Assembly: GCA_021442155.1 (NCBI GenBank)
Contig: CM038222.1
Location: 53,873,352 to 53,937,351, forward strand
DNA from: Cymbidium sinense
Taxonomy: Eukaryota > Streptophyta > Magnoliopsida > Asparagales > Orchidaceae
Length of the DNA: 64,000 nt
Direction: 5' to 3'
In this document: positions 57,940 to 64,000 of the stretch, piece by piece
How positions within the stretch are numbered: position 1 is the stretch's first letter
Layout: the number at the start of each line of letters is the position of its first letter
Position numbers and translations under genes: made by a program
The notes under the pieces: generated by a model
The model's database searches: none
Told to the model about the DNA's origin: nothing
What the model saw: only the letters and a program-made list of their open reading frames with translations

Positions 57940-60900
57940 TGTTGACCTCATTTTTAGAATGAGCTCTCAACCCCTCCATCTTACACATAGGATTCCTCTT
58001 AGACTTTAAGAGTTCTTTAGTCTTAAGACACATCTAGTGATTAGGTGGACACTCAACCTAGCCCTAGAAGACTTAGAAGAGTTAGCCATAGGAATAGGTT
58101 ATGCCTCAAGGTCAGGAAAACTCCCCTAAGCTTAAACCATTCCTCACTCTCCCTAAAGTCAAACTCCAAACCAATTCTATTTAATTTTCTCCAAACTCAA
58201 ATCAATTCTGATTCAATCCCATGATTGAAATCCATGATTCAAACCCATGATCAAAATCTCAAAATCCTAACTCCAAATTTTACCTAATCATTAATCTTCC
58301 CTTGGGACTTAAACCAAAATCATGATCTAAACCTATTCAAATCTTTGAGATTTTCTCATAATCCATTTATATTCTCATTTATATTCACATATATAAATAT
58401 ATAAATATCAAACTAAACTCAAAATTCAAAATCAATTCATAAAATTCTCCTTAAATCCTATAAATTCCCTTTAATGAATTTAACCTAAATCTTGATCAAA
58501 CCTATTCAAATCCTTGGGATTTTTCAAAACTTTTATATTCTCTTTATATTCTCATAAATGAAATATAAATATAAATCAATTAAATCCAATTCAAAATTTT
58601 AAATTCCAATTTAAATTCCTTAAATCCTTTAAATTCTCTTTAATGGATTTAACATAAATCTTGATCAAACCTATTCAAACTCATGGGATTTTCTCAAAAC
58701 TTATTTGTATTCTCATTTATATTCTCATATATAAATGAAATATAAATATAAATCAATCAATCCAATTCAAAATTAAATTCCAATTTAAAATTTCCTTGAA
58801 TCCTTTAAATTCCTTTAATATTTAACCTAAATCATGATTAAACCACTTTAAATTCTTGGAATTTTCTCATGATCCATTTATATTCTCATTTATATTCACA
58901 TATATAAATGAAATATAAATTCAAAAAATCAAAACCTATTCCAAAAAATCAAATTCAAATCCACTCAAAATCAAATCTAAGCCTTTCAAGCCAAATCTTG
59001 AACTTAGCCAAATCACTTTCAAATCAAGCCAAACTCTTGATTTCTCTCATGGTTCAATCAACCCTACAATCATGAGCTCATATATAAATCCAAACTTCAA
59101 TCACTCAATCAAAACCCAAGTCAGAAATCAAACCCTAAACCTTTTCATATTCTTACTTTGAATATGAAATTATCAAATGGATCTAAACCCATTTGACTTA
59201 AACCACTTGTAAATGGATTTATATTTCAATCATGAGTCCATAGAAAAGATCAACCAACTTCAAATCAAGCTTTGACCAAGCCATTTGACCCACTTGGCTC
59301 ACTTGACCTAAAGTGACCTAAAGTACCCTTATGAACCAACTTTTGATCCTAATCAAATTGGATTGAACCAAACTCATATATCCCTCTCATCATGATCAAC
59401 AATCATCTTTGGATGATCAATCAATCAAATTGGGTCAAACCAAGTCAACATAACCTAAAATGAAGCCTTACATAGCCAAATTCCACCATAGGCCAAATTG
59501 ATTGAAACCATTGATCTAAGTTCCCTCATGACCTATGTTTGAACTTGCCCAAGTCAACATTTGAGCCTAACCTAGCCCAATTGGCCCACTTGACCCAAGT
59601 TGACCCATTTTGACCTAAATGGCCAAAATGTACCAAAACTTGATCTAAGCCAAATTTATTGAAACCAATGGTCAATCCATTCCAAATCACATGTGGAACT
59701 TGACCAAAGCCTCAATTGGCCAACTAGACCCAACCTAGCCCAATTGACCTTAGACCCAACATGACTAAAGGGGTCATGTTGAGCCAAAATGAACTTAACT
59801 CAAATTGATTGAAAACAAAGACACCAATCCACTCCATACTAACCTAACCTAAACCTACCCTTGACCTCAAATAGGCCAAATGGGTCAAATAGGTCAACTT
59901 GACCCATTTGACCTAAATGAAGTCATGAGCCAAATCCAAAACTATACCAAATTGAATCAAACCAAAGACACCAAAACATTTCAAATGATCATATGAACTT
60001 GACCCAACCCTTGGTTTGACCCAATTTGACCAATTGGTCAACTTGACCCAAGTTGACCCATTTTGACCTAAATGGGTCAACATGAGCCAAACCCTATCAA
60101 ATGAATTCCAAATCCAATGAAACTTGGCCAAACTTAGTTTCTCCACATACCCAACATGTTCAAAGTCAAAAAATAGCAAAATGACCATCCTTCCCCTAGG
60201 CCATAGAACAAATTTTGGCCTAACCCATGTGTAATTTGGTCATACCCTCTTCACAATCACTTGAGGCTTTCTAAAAGCTCAAGGGACTTAGCAATGAGTG
60301 GTGCACCCAACCCAATGGATTTGGGCCACATTTGTTCCCTAGACCAAACCCGACCTCCCAATTGAAATTTCAAACTCCCTCTTAAGCTCAAATTAAGGCA
60401 CATGGGAGATTGGCAATCCACTCCTTGGATCAAACTGACCATGTGCACACTCAAAATATATCAAATAGCCCTCCCAATATGATCAATTGGATCAAAACAG
60501 CAAGAGCATTGACGGTCGTCCAATCCTTCAAGGGGGAGATATACTCCCCCTAATTCAATTCAATTCTCACTTGCCCTCTATCGATTGAAGCTAAGGAACT
60601 TAGAGCAATCATCAGAGAGCAATCCCATGCTTCTTAGAGAGGATTAGAATTCCCCATTTCTTGATTTTGCAGTGCAAAAATAGGGGAGCTCAATCCATTA
60701 GTCAATTTCTTCCTCACTTGATTTCCTTCAAATTTCTCTTGCACACTTCATCTAGGAGCTAAGTCAAGTGCACCTAAGCTTCTATTAGTTCCCACACAAG
60801 GAAGGATCAAATTGGATTAAAGTGCTCAAGCAAGGAGGAGTTGGTCCATACATTGATCCACTTCATCTCAAGTGCTCATACTCTCAACAAGGTTTCATCT

Positions 60901-63900
60901 CAACCAGATGAAGCTTCTCCAAGGGAATCGAAACCGATGATCACCTCTGGTATGAGATCACTAAACTCAATGTGGTGTGGAGCTTTCTGAAAGAAATTTT
61001 CACCCCATCAATTTTTGACCTTTGGATTTGTCGTTATTTGTCTTTAGATGGTGTGGGTTGATTTTGGTTTGATTCCATGCTAGATGAGCTTAGATCTTCC
61101 CCAGATCATGGGCGGTCTCTATTGATCAAGGGAAGAACTTGGATCATCTTAGTCATATGTACATTTTAGATGGGCAAGATTATTCAACACATTTAGAAAT
61201 CTATTCACCCTTTTAAAATGCGGGGATCCTTAGCGTCGATCTTTGATGGATGATAGAGGATTAAAGCGTGTGCGCCACCACCCGCTTGTGAGGTGAACTT
61301 AAGTTATCCCCTCACGATGCGTGTAAAGCACGCTGATCGTCGCCTCCATGTGTAGCGCCGTGAGCTAGGGATTAGCCATGGATTAGTTAAGTGCATTAAT
61401 TAATTCTTAATTAATCTAAGGATCATCAAAAATGTATAACTCGCTCTAAAAATTCAAGAAACTATGAAATAAAATCCTATGGATAGATAATTAAACCTAG
61501 ACCATTTTAAAATTAATTTTAATGAGTTTTGAATTATGTTTTCTAATTTGGGTTTTATTAGAAAATGTATTTTCCTTACTCTTTATTAGGCATCGATTAA
61601 TCCCAAATTTCTTGGGTAAGTTTTAGGAGATGACTTCTTCCTCTCCTAAGTTTGTTGAGATTTATTGAAGGCTTGATTAGAGTAATTGCATATGGTTTCC
61701 TTAATTACCCTTCTTATGTAATTAAGCATAATTAGGGTATGATTAGTAGTTTTACCCTATGATTAGGTTTGATTAAGGTCAGATCGAGTAAGTAGGAAGT
61801 TTATGAAATAATTTTGGGGCATTTCCCCTAAGCTATTCCCTAAACCCCCTCTTATATCCTTAATCTCCTCTTAATTAAGGGTTAATTCAATAATTATCCC
61901 CTTAATCAATTTCTAAAAATTCTAAAAAGTTCCATAACTTAATTAATCTACCTTGGGTAGATGCTTAGGTGTTTAATAGCCTAAGTTCAATTAAGGAAAT
62001 CAAAATCCAATTCACATGTGTGAAAGGGTATTTTGAAATTACTTAAGCTAAACCCCTTAGCTTAATTAACTTTTAATTGTGAGAAATTGCATTAGGTCAT
62101 TTCATTATTAGGTGCATTACAAATTTAAATTCTTTGTGGGTTTTATGTCATCTCATTTGGCTCATAATTATTTAGTTAATTCTTCTAAGGTGGTGTAGGT
62201 AAGGGTTAATTAAGCCATTTAATTCATATCTTAACCTAATCAACACATAAAATTGATTTAATTGTTTAAAAATTAAAAAAATATCAAACACATGTGGGAA
62301 TGGGTTAGGAACTAAAAATGCATCTCACCTTTTCAAGATTAAATCAAACTTCAAACTAAATAAAAATTATTTTGAAATTCACTTTCATTTATTCTAAATT
62401 TTCTATCTCTATAAGAATGTCTTTAGGATTTAAGTGAAGTGAGTTTGTTTACATGCTTTCATTACTTTGAATCTTTCCCTAACATGTTAAGTTGTATGTC
62501 ATGTGATATCATGCATTCATAGTTTTGAAATTCAAATTTTAAAATGAAATTGCTTACTTTATGTCAAATTTGCATGTGTTGGCTAAAGTAGAAATATGAA
62601 TGGCTATTATCACTACTAAATTCAAATTATTTTCAAAATACATAAATCAAATACCAAATCTGAAAGTGTGCTACTTATACTTTAATTATAAGCTTGCATG
62701 TGATATATTATAAAAGTGTGCTTAGCATAGGTTTCTTTTCTTTCTTATGTTAGCATAACTTTGAATAGGAGTTGGTAAGATGTAGGGTTCATTTGAAAAG
62801 AACCCAACCCTTACTTAATTCCATACCCTATTCATCCCTATGCTACCACCTAAGAAGGGTTGCCTATATTTGGATACATAAATTGCATAAATAAAAATGA
62901 ATCCATCAAACAATTTTTTTTGCATTCTCCTTTTCCATTTTATTTCTTTTATACATATGTTTGTATTTAGGGAAAGTGGTATATTAGTCTGGACAACCCT
63001 GAGGTTGCGAGGCTTTAAGTAGCCCTAAGTAGGTCTTATACCTTACACCTAGTTAACAATGGAGTTGTACTCACTTATGCCTTTCTTACTTTCATATGGG
63101 TATGTGAAATTTTGGATAAGGAAAACCTTTTCTTCTTAAGAAAAATCATGCATATTCAAATTCTAAATTTTCTTAAATGGATTACTTAGCATGCATCATA
63201 AAGTGTGTTAAATATTCTCATTTGCATGTATAGATATGCTTAGGGTCCATCCATATGCATGCTATATATGTTGAGAAAAGAAATGAAGTAATGTGTGTTA
63301 TGTGAATTTTGATTCATTTTATTTAATCTTAAAATGCCTTTATTTTTGAATAGGTTTGTTTAGAGTTTATCTAAACTTATGATTAATTAACATATTTAAT
63401 CAAAACATTCACCTAAATGAAACTAAAATGTGAATCTACTTTAGAAATTACTTATGTTAGGGAAGGGAAGGGAAGTTCTTTTCTCTTTCTCTCTCTTCAT
63501 AACTTAGTAATTAATTGTATGATCCACTTGAACTAAATCAAAACATGAAATAAGATCAACCCAAAGCAATTAAACAACTTAAATGAAACCCTCCTCTAAG
63601 TTGAACATGTTCTTCACACTTATAAAATTTAAACGAAGCCATATGGCTAAGCATACCGCCTTCACCACATTAGCTTGTCACCATCAGCCTTTATCTAGGT
63701 CATGGTTTAATGATTATTTTTCTTTATGATATATGTTTTTAGACTAGATGTTAGGGTGTATGCTCATAGAATGAATGGTAGGACATTCTTAGTCTAACTG
63801 TTCTTTTTTCCAGGGGATTATGCTAAAGGGGCGCTATCATAAATAAAAATATAAATGCTTTTGCCTGCATGTGCTTTATACCCCTAAGCATAATCCATAG

Positions 63901-64000
63901 GCTAGGTGGACTTAGTCAACCATGTGTTGATAAGTCTAATATACATGCTTGGGATTTTGTGGTGTGTTTTAGCTAACCTTTATTTTGCAGGTATTAGTTA
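57940..64000 (+). mobile_element. Giant gypsy LTR, 5' 6.1 kb, runs off window end
   Basis: It starts TGTTGACCTCATTTTTAGAA and is colinear (as reverse complement) with 20,874 down to ~14,690. Content in order: four tandem units of ~170 bp (58,300-58,950), a TTGACC-rich stretch (59,270-60,070), a region with GC-richer patches (60,500-61,370), an AT-rich stretch of TTAATTAA motifs, and the conserved 3' part up to ATTTTGCAGGTATTAG at the window end. No gene is supported; open stretches on minus at 59,913-60,454 are low complexity. It is inserted into the coiled-coil exon ending at 57,939. Confidence 0.75.
58300..58950 (+). repeat. ~170-bp tandem repeat x 4 within giant LTR
   Basis: AAACCTATTCAAAT(C/T)(T/C)TTG(A/G)GATTTTCTCA-type starts occur at ~58,327, 58,497, 58,665 and 58,838. 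Each is followed by TTTATATTCTCATTTATATTC and a palindromic AT-rich core (CATATATAAATGAAATATAAATA). Confidence 0.65.

Noticed and set aside
59913..60454. Minus-strand frames of 65-91 codons
   Set aside because: Low-complexity TTGACC-rich LTR sequence with no domain similarity; the equivalent plus-strand frame at 19,008-19,256 has the same cause.

Overview
The window is repeat-dense nuclear DNA from a flowering plant with a large genome. Plant Ty3/gypsy (Tat-type) and Ty1/copia elements, a Mutator-like transposase next to a plant mobile domain, and a hAT-type MITE support this. I see no intact host gene, rRNA, tRNA or CRISPR array. Nearly all coding matter is eroded transposable elements broken by stops and frameshifts. 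The species cannot be fixed from the sequence.

Layout. (1) 1-20,874, minus strand: a very large gypsy-type element. It has a ~7.9 kb LTR (12,941-20,874), a primer binding site, a long leader holding an array of ~25 hairpin units, gag and protease, and then a second, internally deleted LTR (1-1,761). No reverse transcriptase or integrase is visible. The block LTR end-PBS-leader-gag start occurs twice in tandem (10,455-~14,165 and ~6,335-10,455). (2) 20,875-23,503, plus: the 3' third of a second LTR of the same family, head-to-head with the first. It is followed by a LINE reverse-transcriptase fragment (23,504-23,845). (3) 24,060-28,391, minus: a decayed MuDR/Mutator-like transposase (N-terminal domain, DDE region, SWIM finger) followed by a plant mobile domain with clear introns. 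Upstream is a GC-rich region to ~29,480. (4) 30,775-38,715: a Tat-lineage gypsy element with gag, protease, RT, RNase H, second RNase H and integrase on plus. A spliced antisense gene on minus (Transposase_28-like domain plus coiled coil) has a TATA-like promoter and a minisatellite 5' region. (5) 38,716-42,219, minus: a truncated copia element (protease and gag, leader, PBS, 425-bp LTR) with a hAT-type MITE inserted in gag and a perfect 8-bp target duplication. (6) 42,220-47,104: AT-rich DNA with a duplicated dispersed repeat, an A-tailed retroposon and microsatellites. (7) 47,105-~55,230, plus: a degenerate SIRE-like copia element with both LTRs. (8) 56,011-57,939, plus: a second, more decayed copy of the antisense gene of region 4, with the same order of TATA box, minisatellite, Transposase_28-like region and coiled coil. 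It is cut by (9) another giant LTR (57,940 to window end, plus).

How parts relate. The region records nested insertion: giant elements into their own family, into a LINE and into a Tat element, and a MITE into a copia element. The least explained signals are the arrays of hairpins with differing but self-complementary stems in the giant element's leader, and the promoter-bearing, intron-containing antisense gene whose reading frames are better kept than the pol genes beside it.
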